From: Ureibacillus thermosphaericus
GTDB lineage: Bacteria > Bacillota > Bacilli > Bacillales_A > Planococcaceae
Reading direction: 5' to 3'
Length of the DNA stretch: 55,444 bases
Assembly: GCF_012396605.1 (NCBI RefSeq)
Contig: NZ_JAAXPW010000022.1
Span: 1 to 55,444, forward strand
Shown: one piece after another, positions 26,721 through 36,269 of the stretch
Layout of the letters: every line of letters begins with the position of its first letter
Numbering within the stretch: position 1 is the stretch's first letter
The notes under the pieces: generated by a model
Told to the model about the DNA's origin: nothing
Database searches by the model: none
What the model saw: only the letters and a program-made list of their open reading frames with translations
Made by a program: the position numbers and the translations under genes

Positions 26721-26800
26721 ATTCAATCCTCCTTCAGTTGTTTCTGATAGAAACCAATCGGTCTCTTTTTGTAAAAAATAAAAATTCTGCATAGCAGAGA

Positions 26801-27394
26801 TTAGTTTACTAATGTCTGTAAATACTTCTCTAAATTTTCGCAAACAGTTAATAAATATTTTGAATCTTTATAAAGCTTGGTTAGTGCCAATCCTCCTTCC
26901 AACGAAGATATGAAAAAAATAGCTTGCTCTTTTGCGGATATTTCGGAATGAAAAGTTCCTTTTATTCTTCCAGATTCGATAATCTCAGTAATCATTTCTA
27001 TTAGTCTAAGCATCGTTTTTTGTGCATGGGGTAGTATGTCGCTATCTTGTTGACAGTCCATCTCAATCGATGCATTGAAAATCGGACAACCACCTGCAAT
27101 CGGAATATCATTTGCTAAATTTTTAAATACTTCAAAAAAAGTTTTTAATAAAGTCAATTCATCACTTTCTAACGTTGTTTTCTCTAAATAGAAATTTCTG
27201 ACTTTTTTCACCGCAAAGTAGAAGGCTTCAATCATTAATTCATTTTTATCTTTAAAATGCCTATATATTCCCCCTTTTTTCAATCCGGTTTCATTCATAA
27301 TATCTGACAATGATGTTTGGTAATACCCTTTTTCATTAAAGATTTGAGCAGATTTTTCAATGATTCGTTGTCGTGTTTTTTCACCTTTTCGCAT
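26801..27394 (-). CDS. TetR family transcriptional regulator
   Basis: 197 residues. The helix-turn-helix spans residues 8-52 (TRQRIIEKSAQIFNEKGY, TSLSDIMNETGLKKGGIYRHF), followed by an all-helical ligand-binding domain with CPIFNASIEMDC. ATG is preceded by GGGAGATCACG. Together with the enoyl-CoA hydratase gene downstream it resembles regulators that sense acyl-CoA or small lipophilic ligands; that is inference from context. Confidence 0.88.
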   Translation of the reverse strand: MRKGEKTRQRIIEKSAQIFNEKGYYQTSLSDIMNETGLKKGGIYRHFKDKNELMIEAFYFAVKKVRNFYLEKTTLESDELTLLKTFFEVFKNLANDIPIAGGCPIFNASIEMDCQQDSDILPHAQKTMLRLIEMITEIIESGRIKGTFHSEISAKEQAIFFISSLEGGLALTKLYKDSKYLLTVCENLEKYLQTLVN

Positions 27395-27543
27395 CGTGAT
27401 CTCCCGTTTTCATCATTAGTGTTGATAAATGAAGAAGCCTAGGTCAATTTGCTAATATAAGTAGATAAAAAATTTGTAATACATTCTAATTGTCAATATG
27501 CTTATTTTGTTAAATTTATAACTCCTAATGTTTTTTTAATGTT

Positions 27544-27590
27544 GAAAAAAAGAGGAATTATGTTCAACTATTGGAACATAATTTCCTCTT
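27544..27590 (-). terminator. terminator after the glutamate-synthase-like gene
   Basis: AAGAGGAATTATGTTC (27550-27565) pairs with GAACATAATTTCCTCTT (27574-27590); a T run follows on the minus strand. Confidence 0.88.
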
Positions 27591-27624
27591 ATTGATTTAT
27601 AACCACGATTTTTTCTTGTATTCA

Positions 27625-29211
27625 TCAACTTTTTAGTAATGATTGATACATCTCCTCTAATGAAATTACACGTCCTTTATCATCTTTATAAACAACATGT
27701 TCAGGTTTGAAATGGATTGGCGATTCAAGACCACAAGCAGCCGCAATACGGAAAAGTCCTTCCCTTAAGGTGATGACATAATTAGCCGTACGATATTTCT
27801 TTTCATCAACGACAAGAGCTTTTTGCAAATCAGGGTCTGTCGTTGCAACACCGACAGGACAAGCATTTGAATGGCATTTTAATGCTTGGATGCATCCTAC
27901 AGTAATCATAAATCCACGTGCGATGTTGACAAGGTCCGCTCCCATGGCTAAGGCAATCGCAATCCGGTCTGCAGAGAACAGTTTGCCGGAAGCGATGATT
28001 TTCACCTGATTCCGTACACCGTAATTGATTAATGCACTGTGAACTAATGGCAAGGCGGATTTAATTGGCAATCCGACACTATCTGCTAACTCTTGGAAGG
28101 ATGCACCTGTTCCACCTTCCCCACCATCAACCGTAATGAAATCGGGACCTTTTCCAGTCTCTTTTATCGCTTTTGCTAAAGCTTCTGATTCATCGGGGCT
28201 TCCAATAACTACCTTCATGCCAACGGGTTTTCCTGTTTTTTCTCGAATTTGTTCCATAAATTCAAATAATGAAGGGAAATCATTAAACTCTTTAAATCGG
28301 TTCGGACTATCGATTGCTTTAAACGGCTCCACCATACGAATTCTTGCAATTTCCTCTGTCACCTTTTCAGCGTCGATATGGCCACCTCGTGTTTTCGCAC
28401 CTTGAGCTAATTTAATTTCGAATGCCTTAATCTGTGGAATCTGACTTTTTTCCAATAATGCATCCCAATTAAAATTCCCTTCTTTATCTCGCACACCAAA
28501 CAAACCAGGGCCGATTTGCATAATGATATCGACATTACCTTTTAGATGATATTCTGAAAGCCCTCCTTCCCCAGTGTTCATCCATGTCCCTTTCGCTAAT
28601 CCTAACCCCTCTGATAAGGCAGTAATGGCATGATCTCCTAAGGATCCATAACTCATAGCAGACATGCCGATTTGCCCTTTCACAATAAACGGATGTTTCG
28701 TTTTTTCTCCAATGACAATTGCATCTTCATCATGTAATAAAAATGCCTTTGAAACATGATCTTCAAATATTTCCTTTCTTTGGCCAAATAAAGGCTCTTT
28801 CACTAAGAGGTATCTTTTTGTCTTTACTTTTTCATCGTCCATTTTTAATTCTTCCGTTAACTTAGGAAACATGGAGTTGCGAATATAAAAACCGGGTTTT
28901 TCAAAATCTCGAAGTGAACCAAAACCAATTACATCCCGTTTATATTTTGCCGATTTGACAATAGTTTGATATTCGATACGTGAAAATGGCTTACCCTCAG
29001 TATCATTGTTAAATAAATATTGGCGCAATTCAGGACCAATCGTTTCAAATAAATAACGAGCTCTCCCAATTAGTGGATAATTGCGAAGTACAGGATGTTG
29101 CTTTTGCGTCCGGTCAATAAAATATAGATATAATCCAATCACGACAAGAATGAATAAAAGGAAGCCTATTAGTACCGAACCAAATACAATCAGCACATCT
29201 GCAAGATTCAA
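27625..29211 (-). CDS. FMN-binding glutamate synthase-like protein (YerD type)
   Basis: About 528 residues. One N-terminal membrane helix (LIVFGSVLIGFLLFILVVIG) precedes a stand-alone GltB FMN-binding domain with GQIGMSAMSYGSLG, GGEGGTGAS and the loop CIQALKCHSNACPVGVAT, whose cysteines match the 3Fe-4S cluster site of glutamate synthases. No glutaminase domain is present. The B. subtilis relative YerD has no clear role. TTG 29209-29211 is chosen for GGAGGT at seven bases; the TTG at 29226 lies within that binding site. Array B lies 250 bases upstream. Confidence 0.83.
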   Translation of the reverse strand: MNLADVLIVFGSVLIGFLLFILVVIGLYLYFIDRTQKQHPVLRNYPLIGRARYLFETIGPELRQYLFNNDTEGKPFSRIEYQTIVKSAKYKRDVIGFGSLRDFEKPGFYIRNSMFPKLTEELKMDDEKVKTKRYLLVKEPLFGQRKEIFEDHVSKAFLLHDEDAIVIGEKTKHPFIVKGQIGMSAMSYGSLGDHAITALSEGLGLAKGTWMNTGEGGLSEYHLKGNVDIIMQIGPGLFGVRDKEGNFNWDALLEKSQIPQIKAFEIKLAQGAKTRGGHIDAEKVTEEIARIRMVEPFKAIDSPNRFKEFNDFPSLFEFMEQIREKTGKPVGMKVVIGSPDESEALAKAIKETGKGPDFITVDGGEGGTGASFQELADSVGLPIKSALPLVHSALINYGVRNQVKIIASGKLFSADRIAIALAMGADLVNIARGFMITVGCIQALKCHSNACPVGVATTDPDLQKALVVDEKKYRTANYVITLREGLFRIAAACGLESPIHFKPEHVVYKDDKGRVISLEEMYQSLLKS

Positions 29212-29462
29212 TATGGATACCTCCAAACAATATTAATTGAAAAAAATCCCTATAGTTTAGATTTCTCAATCATATGGAAACTATTCAATTTTAGTTGCGA
29301 GAATTCCGATGATGTATTTTCTTCATTTCTGTTAGAAAGAATTTAGACTAAAAATCTGCTGTTTCTAGAATCTGATCCGCCAATAAAATCTATACATTAA
29401 ACATTTGGAAAATATATCTTGATTTTACACACTACTTAATAAATCGTTCCCTCAAATATTTA
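29212..29462. other. upstream region of the glutamate-synthase-like gene
   Basis: AT-rich non-coding DNA between the TTG start and repeat array B, presumably holding the promoter of the minus-strand gene. No motif was recognised. Confidence 0.4.
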
Positions 29463-29641
29463 AATAATAGCCAAAACTTTGCTTATAATAGTCAAACTCC
29501 AAAAGATAATAGTCAATTGCTAGCACATATTAGTCATAATCTGTAAGATAATAGTCAAAGTAATGCTCTTAATAGCCAAACAAATAAAACCGTCCTTACT
29601 ACAAAATCATGCAAAGTCAAACTATGAAAGATATAGCCAAC
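29463..29641 (+). repeat. array B: 21-bp-phased AATAGTCAA cores
   Basis: Cores AATAGCCAA, AATAGTCAA, AATAGTCAA, TTAGTCAT, AATAGTCAA and AATAGCCAA have their first G at 29470, 29491, 29512, 29533, 29554 and 29575, exactly 21 bases apart. A 41-base step leads to 29616 (AAAGTCAA) and a 20-base step to 29636 (ATAGCCAA). Spacer bases are unrelated to one another and to array A. The array lies between the terminator of the dpp-ykf operon and the glutamate-synthase-like gene. Confidence 0.85.
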
Positions 29642-29666
29642 CTTTACAATATTTCATCTCCAAAAT

Positions 29667-29700
29667 TAAAGGGCAGTCTAAACAAAATTCTAGACTGCCA
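29667..29700 (-). terminator. terminator of the dpp-ykf operon
   Basis: GGGCAGTCTA (29671-29680) pairs with TAGACTGCC (29691-29699). On the minus strand a moderately T-rich stretch follows, eleven bases past the last stop of the operon. Confidence 0.8.
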
Positions 29701-29711
29701 CGAAAAACAAC

Positions 29712-30521
29712 CTATCCAAATAAACTCCCCACTGCAGTAATAGAAGTCGCTAAATCTTTTCGATAGTTCGAATCCTTTTCATTTAAACTATTGATGCTTA
29801 CCTCATTTCCTCCAAGCGAGGAGTGAACATACAGTCCATTCCCCATATACATGGCGATGTGTCCAGGGAAATAAAGCAAGTCGCCTTTTTGTATTTTTTC
29901 AAAGGGTATTTCCTTGATTGGGAAACCTTCTACAATTTGTGCATCTCGGTAAATATAAACACCATTCAACATGTATGCCATAGAACATAATCCAGAACAA
30001 TCAATTCCCAGCGGCGATTTTCCTCCCCAACGATAAGGCGCCTTTAAATAGCTCAATGCAGTTTGAACAACATTTTCTCGAAACGCTTCCTCAGAATCCA
30101 ATTCTACAATTCTTTCACGTATCCAATAAGAGCGACTATAACCAATCTCGCCATTCACCAATTTTACTTTAACCCATTCTGGATTCAAACTCGAATCTTC
30201 CACTAATGAAATAGAAGATCCCTTCACTAATGTAGCGATTTTCGCGCTTTGAATTTTTGGTTCCGCTAAAATATCTGCGAAGTTTTGAATGATGACATGT
30301 TTTGCTTCTTTATCCCATTGCCCAGCTTTTCCTTCATTGATGAGCAATTTTTCTTTTAAACAATACCCCTTATATCGATAGGCGGTTTGAACATGTACCC
30401 AAGTGCCACAATCTTCGAGTATCTCAACAACCATGCCATATAATACTTCGTCAACACATTCAGAAGTAGAATACGGGTGTTTATGTAGGGGTACAATCAT
30501 ATCACTTGCAACTGCTTTCAT
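29712..30521 (-). CDS. ykfC: NlpC/P60 peptidase, gamma-D-Glu-diamino-acid dipeptidyl-peptidase
   Basis: 269 residues: two N-terminal SH3-like domains (about 1-140) and an NlpC/P60 domain with catalytic Cys in GIDCSGLCSMAY and His in FPGHIAMYMG. No signal peptide, so it acts in the cytosol on imported muropeptides. The arrangement matches YkfC, which releases L-Ala-gamma-D-Glu from recycled tri- or tetrapeptides. AGGGGGGAT precedes ATG. Last gene of the eleven-gene operon, 12 bases after the serine hydrolase gene. Confidence 0.88.
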   Translation of the reverse strand: MKAVASDMIVPLHKHPYSTSECVDEVLYGMVVEILEDCGTWVHVQTAYRYKGYCLKEKLLINEGKAGQWDKEAKHVIIQNFADILAEPKIQSAKIATLVKGSSISLVEDSSLNPEWVKVKLVNGEIGYSRSYWIRERIVELDSEEAFRENVVQTALSYLKAPYRWGGKSPLGIDCSGLCSMAYMLNGVYIYRDAQIVEGFPIKEIPFEKIQKGDLLYFPGHIAMYMGNGLYVHSSLGGNEVSINSLNEKDSNYRKDLATSITAVGSLFG

Positions 30522-30533
30522 AGGGTATCCCCC

Positions 30534-31292
30534 CTATTCGAAATAGTCATATACGATTTTGGAAATGCGGCCGATGAATCGCTTTCCGAATTCAAAATCA
30601 TTTAATTCCGTTAGAAAAACTCCGATAAAATAGTCCATAGTTGGATGATAGACAATTCCTGCATCATGACAAACCGTATCCAAACTGCCTGTTTTATGGG
30701 CAATCCGGACGTCCGCTATATATCTCTTTAAGCGTTCATAGTCTCTTTGCTTGCACAAAATATCAATTGCTATTTTATTAAATTCGTCTATTAATAATTG
30801 TTGTTGATAAATCAATGAAAATAAATGTGCCATATCTCTCGCAGTCGTCACATTATCGTACCCAAGATTTATTTTTTCAAAATCCATCATTTTGCGTTCC
30901 AGGTTTGTATGAGCCAAACCGATTTTCTTAAAATAATGGTTCAACTTTTCAAAACCAAGTAAATCAATGAGTTCATTTGTTGCAGAATTATCGCTCGTAA
31001 TAATCATCCATAATAGCAACTCATAGATGGTACAGGATGTTAAGTCTTGCTCCGTGATTACACTAAAATCCACTTTATTTTCTGGTGAAATTTCTACTAC
31101 ATCTGTTAAAGAAAATTGATTTTCTTGTACATAATGCAATACAGCTAATAAAATGGGAACTTTTATAATACTCGCACTTGGAAAGACTTCATCCATCTTT
31201 TCAGCAATCAGGTATTGATCCGTTTTCAAATCTTTCACAACAAGATGCACCTTACAATCTGCTTCATCTAGCAAGGTTCGGATTTGCTCCAT
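30534..31292 (-). CDS. class A beta-lactamase-like serine hydrolase
   Basis: About 252 residues without signal peptide. The three penicillin-recognising motifs are present: SIIK (in PSASIIKVPI), SDN (in ITSDNSATNEL) and KTG (in HKTGSLDTV), with an Asp-rich omega-loop region. As it is cytosolic and sits in a muropeptide-recycling operon, a role as a peptidase or amidase on wall-derived peptides is more likely than secreted beta-lactam resistance; that is inference. ATG 31290-31292 has AGGTGG eight bases upstream; a GTG four codons earlier overlaps that site. It takes the place of B. subtilis ykfD, which encodes an ABC ATPase. Confidence 0.78.
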   Translation of the reverse strand: MEQIRTLLDEADCKVHLVVKDLKTDQYLIAEKMDEVFPSASIIKVPILLAVLHYVQENQFSLTDVVEISPENKVDFSVITEQDLTSCTIYELLLWMIITSDNSATNELIDLLGFEKLNHYFKKIGLAHTNLERKMMDFEKINLGYDNVTTARDMAHLFSLIYQQQLLIDEFNKIAIDILCKQRDYERLKRYIADVRIAHKTGSLDTVCHDAGIVYHPTMDYFIGVFLTELNDFEFGKRFIGRISKIVYDYFE

Positions 31293-31304
31293 CCTAATCG
31301 CCAC

Positions 31305-32237
31305 CTACCCCATTACTTTTATCATTCTCAATTCGGTATTAAATGAAATCTTCTTGCCTAATGGCAGCGTCATCGTAGGCAGCACATGACCACATGTAAT
31401 GTCCATTAAGATCGGTTTACCTGTCGGAACTAATATTTCTTCAAATATAGTGTGCAATCGTAAACTTTGTTCAGGCTTATCTGGATTTTGTGGACCACAA
31501 TTTGTCCAAGCTCCCAGCAAAATGCCCACAGCATCATCCAGTTTACCTGCAAGTTTTAATTGTGTAAGCATTCGATCAACACTTCGCTCATATTCATCGA
31601 TATCTTCTAAAAATAATATTTTTCCTTTCGTATCAATTTCATATGGAGTTCCTAATGATGAAGCCACCAATGTCAAATTGCCGCCAACCAATTCACCAGT
31701 CGCTTCACCTGGTACTAATACTTTCACGGGATTCCCAGGTGCATTTTCTAAAAAATAATCCGTGCGTTCTGTATCCATGACGCTTGTCAAAAACGAATTC
31801 CACGTATAATCGTCCATTTCATCTTTAATGAATTCCGTAGATGGCATAGGCGAATGGAATGTAACAAAATGACATAATTGGTTGAATACAATATGAAGCG
31901 CTGTGACGTCACTATACCCAGCAAAAACTTTTGGGTTTTCTTTAATCATCTCTAAATCCAACAATGGCAAAATTCTTTGGGCACCATATCCTCCGCGAAT
32001 GCAAAAAATCCCATCAATTTCAGGATTGCGGAACATTTCATTGATTTCTTGTGCCCGTAAGTCATCTTTTCCAGCTAAATATCCATGCCTTTCTTTGCAA
32101 GTTTCGCCTACAACGACGTTAAAGCCAAGGTCTTCAATTGCTTTGATGGCTCTAGGCAACACTTCAGATGGAGTTGGACTGGACGCACTAACCAACCCAA
32201 TCGTATCACCCTTTTTTAACGATTTTGGTATTCTCAC
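31305..32237 (-). CDS. ykfA: LD-carboxypeptidase (S66 family)
   Basis: 310 residues. N-terminal [14 protein letters not shown], the nucleophile serine in [11 protein letters not shown] near residue 113, and the C-terminal [13 protein letters not shown] with the catalytic histidine define peptidase family S66. It cleaves the terminal D-Ala from murein tetrapeptides in the cytosol. Start ATG overlaps the upstream ATPase gene by four bases. Confidence 0.88.
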   Translation of the reverse strand: MRIPKSLKKGDTIGLVSASSPTPSEVLPRAIKAIEDLGFNVVVGETCKERHGYLAGKDDLRAQEINEMFRNPEIDGIFCIRGGYGAQRILPLLDLEMIKENPKVFAGYSDVTALHIVFNQLCHFVTFHSPMPSTEFIKDEMDDYTWNSFLTSVMDTERTDYFLENAPGNPVKVLVPGEATGELVGGNLTLVASSLGTPYEIDTKGKILFLEDIDEYERSVDRMLTQLKLAGKLDDAVGILLGAWTNCGPQNPDKPEQSLRLHTIFEEILVPTGKPILMDITCGHVLPTMTLPLGKKISFNTELRMIKVMG

Positions 32238-33181
32238 ATGCTAACCCCCATTCTTCTCGTTTCACGGTAACGGGCAATTTCTTCTTCGTTTGCCAATACA
32301 AAATGTCCCTTTTCTATTTCAATAAAAGAAGGCGGCATTGTTTCATAGTTATGCTGAGTAGGGTCATAGATTTCCACCTTTTTACTACGTTCTTTATACG
32401 GATTTGGTTCAGGCACAGCTGATATTAATGCACGGGTATAAGGGTGAATGGGATTGGAAAACAATTTTTCTGTTTCTGCCAATTCCACAATATTCCCCTT
32501 ATAAATCACTGCCGTTCGATCTGTGAAAAAGCGAACAATGGATAAATCATGGGCAATGAATAAATAAGTTAAATTATTTTGTTGTTGTAGGTGTTTCATT
32601 AAATTCAATACTTGCGCACGGATGGAAACATCTAAAGCTGAGATTGGTTCATCTGCAATAATAAACTCTGGTTCCATCACTAAAGCACGAGCAATTCCAA
32701 TTCGTTGACGCTGACCACCTGAGAATTCATGAGGAAACCTTGAGGCAAATTCCGGTAAAAGGCCAACTTGTAGCAAAGCATTTCTTATTTTCTCTTGTCG
32801 TTCTTTTTCACTGGAATAATTTTTAGTATTTATTAAGCCTTCACTAATGATATAGTCCACTTTTGCCCGTTCATTTAAAGAAGCCATTGGATCTTGGAAA
32901 ATCATTTGAATTTTTTGTGTGATTTCACGATCCCAATCACGAGGGATTTTTCCATTGATTTTCCTTCCTTTAAATAATATCTCCCCACTTGTAACTTCAT
33001 TAATGCGCATAATCGCACGGCCAATCGTTGTTTTTCCTGAACCAGATTCTCCTACTAATCCAAATGTCTCTCCTTTATAAATTTGAAAGCTGACATCTTT
33101 GATGGCTTCAAACTTTTTCTTACCTTTTCCAAAGGTCACATTTAAATTTTTCACTTCAAGTATTACTTCGCGATTAGCCAT
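32234..33181 (-). CDS. oligopeptide ABC transporter ATPase (DppF/OppF type)
   Basis: About 315 residues: Walker [11 protein letters not shown]-loop [10 protein letters not shown], signature [15 protein letters not shown], Walker [13 protein letters not shown] and H-loop AHDLS, followed by the oligopeptide-transporter C-terminal domain ([17 protein letters not shown]). Pairs with the preceding ATPase to drive peptide import. ATG 33179-33181 is chosen over the TTG at 33205; it overlaps the preceding gene by eight bases. Confidence 0.88.
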   Translation of the reverse strand: MANREVILEVKNLNVTFGKGKKKFEAIKDVSFQIYKGETFGLVGESGSGKTTIGRAIMRINEVTSGEILFKGRKINGKIPRDWDREITQKIQMIFQDPMASLNERAKVDYIISEGLINTKNYSSEKERQEKIRNALLQVGLLPEFASRFPHEFSGGQRQRIGIARALVMEPEFIIADEPISALDVSIRAQVLNLMKHLQQQNNLTYLFIAHDLSIVRFFTDRTAVIYKGNIVELAETEKLFSNPIHPYTRALISAVPEPNPYKERSKKVEIYDPTQHNYETMPPSFIEIEKGHFVLANEEEIARYRETRRMGVSM

Positions 33182-34226
33182 TTGCGTATTGTCTCCCTTC
33201 TTCAAAAAATTTTTTCAACACTTCGGGAGGCTCTACTTTTGGGGCATTGGGATGAAGCAGCCACGTTTTGGCATAATGGGTATCACTGACTTTAAAGTAT
33301 GGAGGGCGTTCTACAAAATCAATTTTCAATGCATATGGATTACGCGGCGCAAATGCATCTCCTTTAATTTCATTAAATAAATTCGGCGGCGTTCCTTTAA
33401 TGGAATAAAGTTCTTTCCCTTTTTCCCCTAATTGTGGTAGTGATGAAATTAATGCCCATGTATAAGGATGTTTTGCATTGAAAAAGATTTCATCCGTTTT
33501 CCCAAATTCGATAATGTCACCTGCATACATCACCGCAACGCGATCCGCTACTTTTGCTACAACCCCTAGGTCATGGGTAATATAAATCGTTGTCAAATGA
33601 TATTTTTCTTGGAGATTTTTCAACAACTGCAAAATTTGCGCTTGAATCGTTACGTCAAGAGCTGTTGTTGGTTCATCACAAATTAATATTTTTGGATTAC
33701 ATGCAATCGCGATGGCAATCACAATCCGTTGACGCATACCACCTGAAAACTCATGAGGATATTGTTTGTAACGTCTTTCCGCATCTTTTATTCCAACATC
33801 CCGAATTATTTGAAGAACTTTTTCGTAGGCTGATTTTCCCTTTAGTCCTTGATGCAAAATGACCGCTTCCTCAATTTGCTTCCCAATCGTTTTTAACGGA
33901 TTAAGAGAAGTCATAGGGTCTTGCGTCACCATCGCAATTTCTTTCCCTCGAATTTTCAACCAATCATTTTCCGTTTTAAATTGCGCTAAGTCATAATCTT
34001 CATACAAAATTTTCCCTTGATCAATATAACCGTTTTTATCCAATAGCCCTATGATCGATTTCATTAATACAGATTTTCCAGAACCTGATTCTCCTACGAT
34101 GGCTAAACTTTCACCTTTATATAAATCTAAAGATATATCACGAATAGCCGTCAGTTCTCGTCCACGCAATGTAAACTTTATGACTAGATTTTCAATGGAC
34201 AAGATTTTGTTCTTCTCATCTACCAT
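33174..34226 (-). CDS. dppD: dipeptide ABC transporter ATPase
   Basis: 350 residues: Walker [11 protein letters not shown]-loop [12 protein letters not shown], signature [16 protein letters not shown], Walker [13 protein letters not shown], and the C-terminal [15 protein letters not shown]. The C-terminus runs about 20 residues beyond the usual end. B. subtilis DppD is the single ATPase of its dipeptide permease; here two different ATPases are present, as in Opp or E. coli Dpp systems. Confidence 0.87.
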   Translation of the reverse strand: MVDEKNKILSIENLVIKFTLRGRELTAIRDISLDLYKGESLAIVGESGSGKSVLMKSIIGLLDKNGYIDQGKILYEDYDLAQFKTENDWLKIRGKEIAMVTQDPMTSLNPLKTIGKQIEEAVILHQGLKGKSAYEKVLQIIRDVGIKDAERRYKQYPHEFSGGMRQRIVIAIAIACNPKILICDEPTTALDVTIQAQILQLLKNLQEKYHLTTIYITHDLGVVAKVADRVAVMYAGDIIEFGKTDEIFFNAKHPYTWALISSLPQLGEKGKELYSIKGTPPNLFNEIKGDAFAPRNPYALKIDFVERPPYFKVSDTHYAKTWLLHPNAPKVEPPEVLKKFFEEGRQYANG

Positions 34227-34237
34227 TTGAATGCCTC

Positions 34238-35212
34238 CTATACGTGATTTTTCGGATCAGCCGCATCAGCGAATGAGTTACCTATAATATAGAAAGAAAT
34301 CGTAATCACACTTAATACGATACTTGGGAATAGTAGCTGATATCTTAAATCTGGAGACATCATTAATACTCGACCTTCGTTAATTAAGTTGCCTAATGAT
34401 GGCTCACTTACAGGCAACCCTAAACCGATATACGTTAAAAATACTTCGGCTCCAATTGCATAAGGAACAGCTAAACTCATTCGCAACATAATGATTGAAA
34501 TTAAATATGGTAACAAGTTTTTTAAAATAATACGATAGCTTGGCGTTCCTAACGTTCTTGATGCCAAGTTATATTCACGGTCACGCAAGATGACAATTTG
34601 GTTGCGAATAAATCTTGCCATCTCAACCCAGCCAGTTATACACATTGCCACAATAATCGTAGTGATACTTGGTCGTAATATTAGAGACATTAAGATTAAT
34701 ACAATCGTCGTTGGTATATTTTCAATCACGTTATAAGCATGAGTGAGAGGTGCTTCTAATTTCCTTGAATACCCCCACAGAGCACCGATGGTAATCCCAA
34801 TAATCGCCTCAACAATAGCTACGACCACACCAATAAATAACGATGTTCTTGTTCCTGCCCATATGCGAGACCATAAATCTTGTCCAATGGAGTTTGTACC
34901 AAACCAGAATTCCTCGTTTGGTGGGACATTGCGGGCTTGGTAGCCAGTTTCAGGATCCAGGTAGATTTCCGTTGGCGATTTTTGGTTAGGTAAATATGGC
35001 TGAATCAGAACAAATAAAACAATCGCAATAACTAAAATCAATAAACTTACTGCTACTTTATTTTTTAAAAAAGACTTCCAAGTAGAGCGCCAATAAGAAT
35101 AATTCGAATAGCCGATTTTTTCTGCATTGTTTTCATCTGCTACCGCAAATTCAAATAATTGTTTACTAGATTTGTCCGTAATATTGCGTATTTCTTCAGA
35201 ATATAAGCCCAT
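34238..35212 (-). CDS. dppC: dipeptide ABC transporter permease
   Basis: 324 residues, six membrane helices. An OppC/DppC-type N-terminal segment (WKSFLKNKVAVSLLILVIAI) precedes the BPD permease domain with the EAA-like loop (EYNLASRTLGTPSYRIILKN). Start overlaps the dppB stop by one base. Forms the membrane channel with DppB. Confidence 0.88.
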   Translation of the reverse strand: MGLYSEEIRNITDKSSKQLFEFAVADENNAEKIGYSNYSYWRSTWKSFLKNKVAVSLLILVIAIVLFVLIQPYLPNQKSPTEIYLDPETGYQARNVPPNEEFWFGTNSIGQDLWSRIWAGTRTSLFIGVVVAIVEAIIGITIGALWGYSRKLEAPLTHAYNVIENIPTTIVLILMSLILRPSITTIIVAMCITGWVEMARFIRNQIVILRDREYNLASRTLGTPSYRIILKNLLPYLISIIMLRMSLAVPYAIGAEVFLTYIGLGLPVSEPSLGNLINEGRVLMMSPDLRYQLLFPSIVLSVITISFYIIGNSFADAADPKNHV

Positions 35213-36156
35213 CAGCGAACACTCTCCCCTTTGCCGAATTTGATGCGAGGATCAACAAGGGCCATTGCTACATCTCCTAAAAATAATCCAATGATCCCTA
35301 AAGATGAGAAGAGTAATACAAGAGCTTGAACGACTGGATTATCTTGACGCTGGATGGCGTCAACGAGCAACCCGCCCATTCCCGGTATGGAATATAAAGA
35401 TTCAATATAAATGGAGCCAGTGATAGTTAGCAAGATGGTTGCTGGCAAATACTGAGCCAATGGAATAAAAGCATTTCGCATAACATGTCTAAACATGATG
35501 GTGCGTTCTTTTACACCTTTAGCCCGCGCTAGTTTAATATAATCTTTGTTTAATTCATCGACCATATAACGTCGCATCCACATGGCATAAGAAGCGATTG
35601 GCCCTAAAGACAGTGAAATTAATGGCAACACCCAAGTAATGGGCTTGTCTTCATTAAACAACATAGGTAAATTCAAGAAGTCCGTTATATATACTTGAAT
35701 GAGCAAGTAATAGACCATGGAAGGAACTGCCACAATGAACACAATATAGCCCGTCCCAAGCCGATCTAACCATCTTCCTTTAAATTGAGCCATGAAAATT
35801 CCTAATGGAACGCCCACGATAATGGATAAGGCAACAGCTGCGACTCCAAATGCAAATGAATACACGATTTTATCTGCAATAATATCAATAACGGGTACAT
35901 CCGTACGATATGTAATGGATTTGCCCAAATCGCCACGCAATAAATCTAAATAAAAGTTTCCTAGCTGAACGAGGATTGGATCACGCAATCCTAAATTCGT
36001 TAAATAGACTTCTTGTTGTTCGGGTGTCATTTTATCAGCAGCGGCACCTAAATAACCTTCTTCAGGCAATAAGCGTAATAAAAAAAACACGACTGTAATA
36101 ATGACAAATAGTGTAACCACTGACTGTAACAGCCGTTTTACGATATATCCTAGCAT
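35212..36156 (-). CDS. dppB: dipeptide ABC transporter permease
   Basis: 314 residues, six membrane helices: N-terminal GYIVKRLLQSVVTLFVI, the EAA loop KLARAKGVKERTIMFRHVM, and C-terminal DVAMALVDPRIKFG, typical of DppB/OppB. ATG is preceded by AAGGGGGG. A hairpin at 36186-36221 separates it from the binding-protein gene. Confidence 0.88.
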   Translation of the reverse strand: MLGYIVKRLLQSVVTLFVIITVVFFLLRLLPEEGYLGAAADKMTPEQQEVYLTNLGLRDPILVQLGNFYLDLLRGDLGKSITYRTDVPVIDIIADKIVYSFAFGVAAVALSIIVGVPLGIFMAQFKGRWLDRLGTGYIVFIVAVPSMVYYLLIQVYITDFLNLPMLFNEDKPITWVLPLISLSLGPIASYAMWMRRYMVDELNKDYIKLARAKGVKERTIMFRHVMRNAFIPLAQYLPATILLTITGSIYIESLYSIPGMGGLLVDAIQRQDNPVVQALVLLFSSLGIIGLFLGDVAMALVDPRIKFGKGESVR

Positions 36157-36185
36157 GAGAACCCCCCTTGTTTACCTAAATAAGA

Positions 36186-36221
36186 GAAGAAAGGAGATGT
36201 AAGTTAGCCATCTCCTTCTTC
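36186..36221 (-). terminator. intra-operon hairpin between dppE and dppB
   Basis: GAAGAAAGGAGATG (36186-36199) pairs with CATCTCCTTCTTC (36209-36221); the T tail on the minus strand is weak (TCTCTTATTT). It is likely an attenuator or 3' stabiliser that makes the binding protein more abundant than the permease. Confidence 0.6.
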
Positions 36222-36269
36222 AAAGATCGACTATGAATCTTTTCATTTATTGAATAAATTCATAGTGAA

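Noticed and set aside
26721-26843. N-terminal extension of the enoyl-CoA hydratase
   Set aside because: It overlaps the TetR gene and a strong GGAGG stands before the inner ATG.
30534-31292. Secreted beta-lactamase
   Set aside because: The active-site motifs are there, but there is no signal peptide or lipobox and it lies among cytosolic recycling enzymes.
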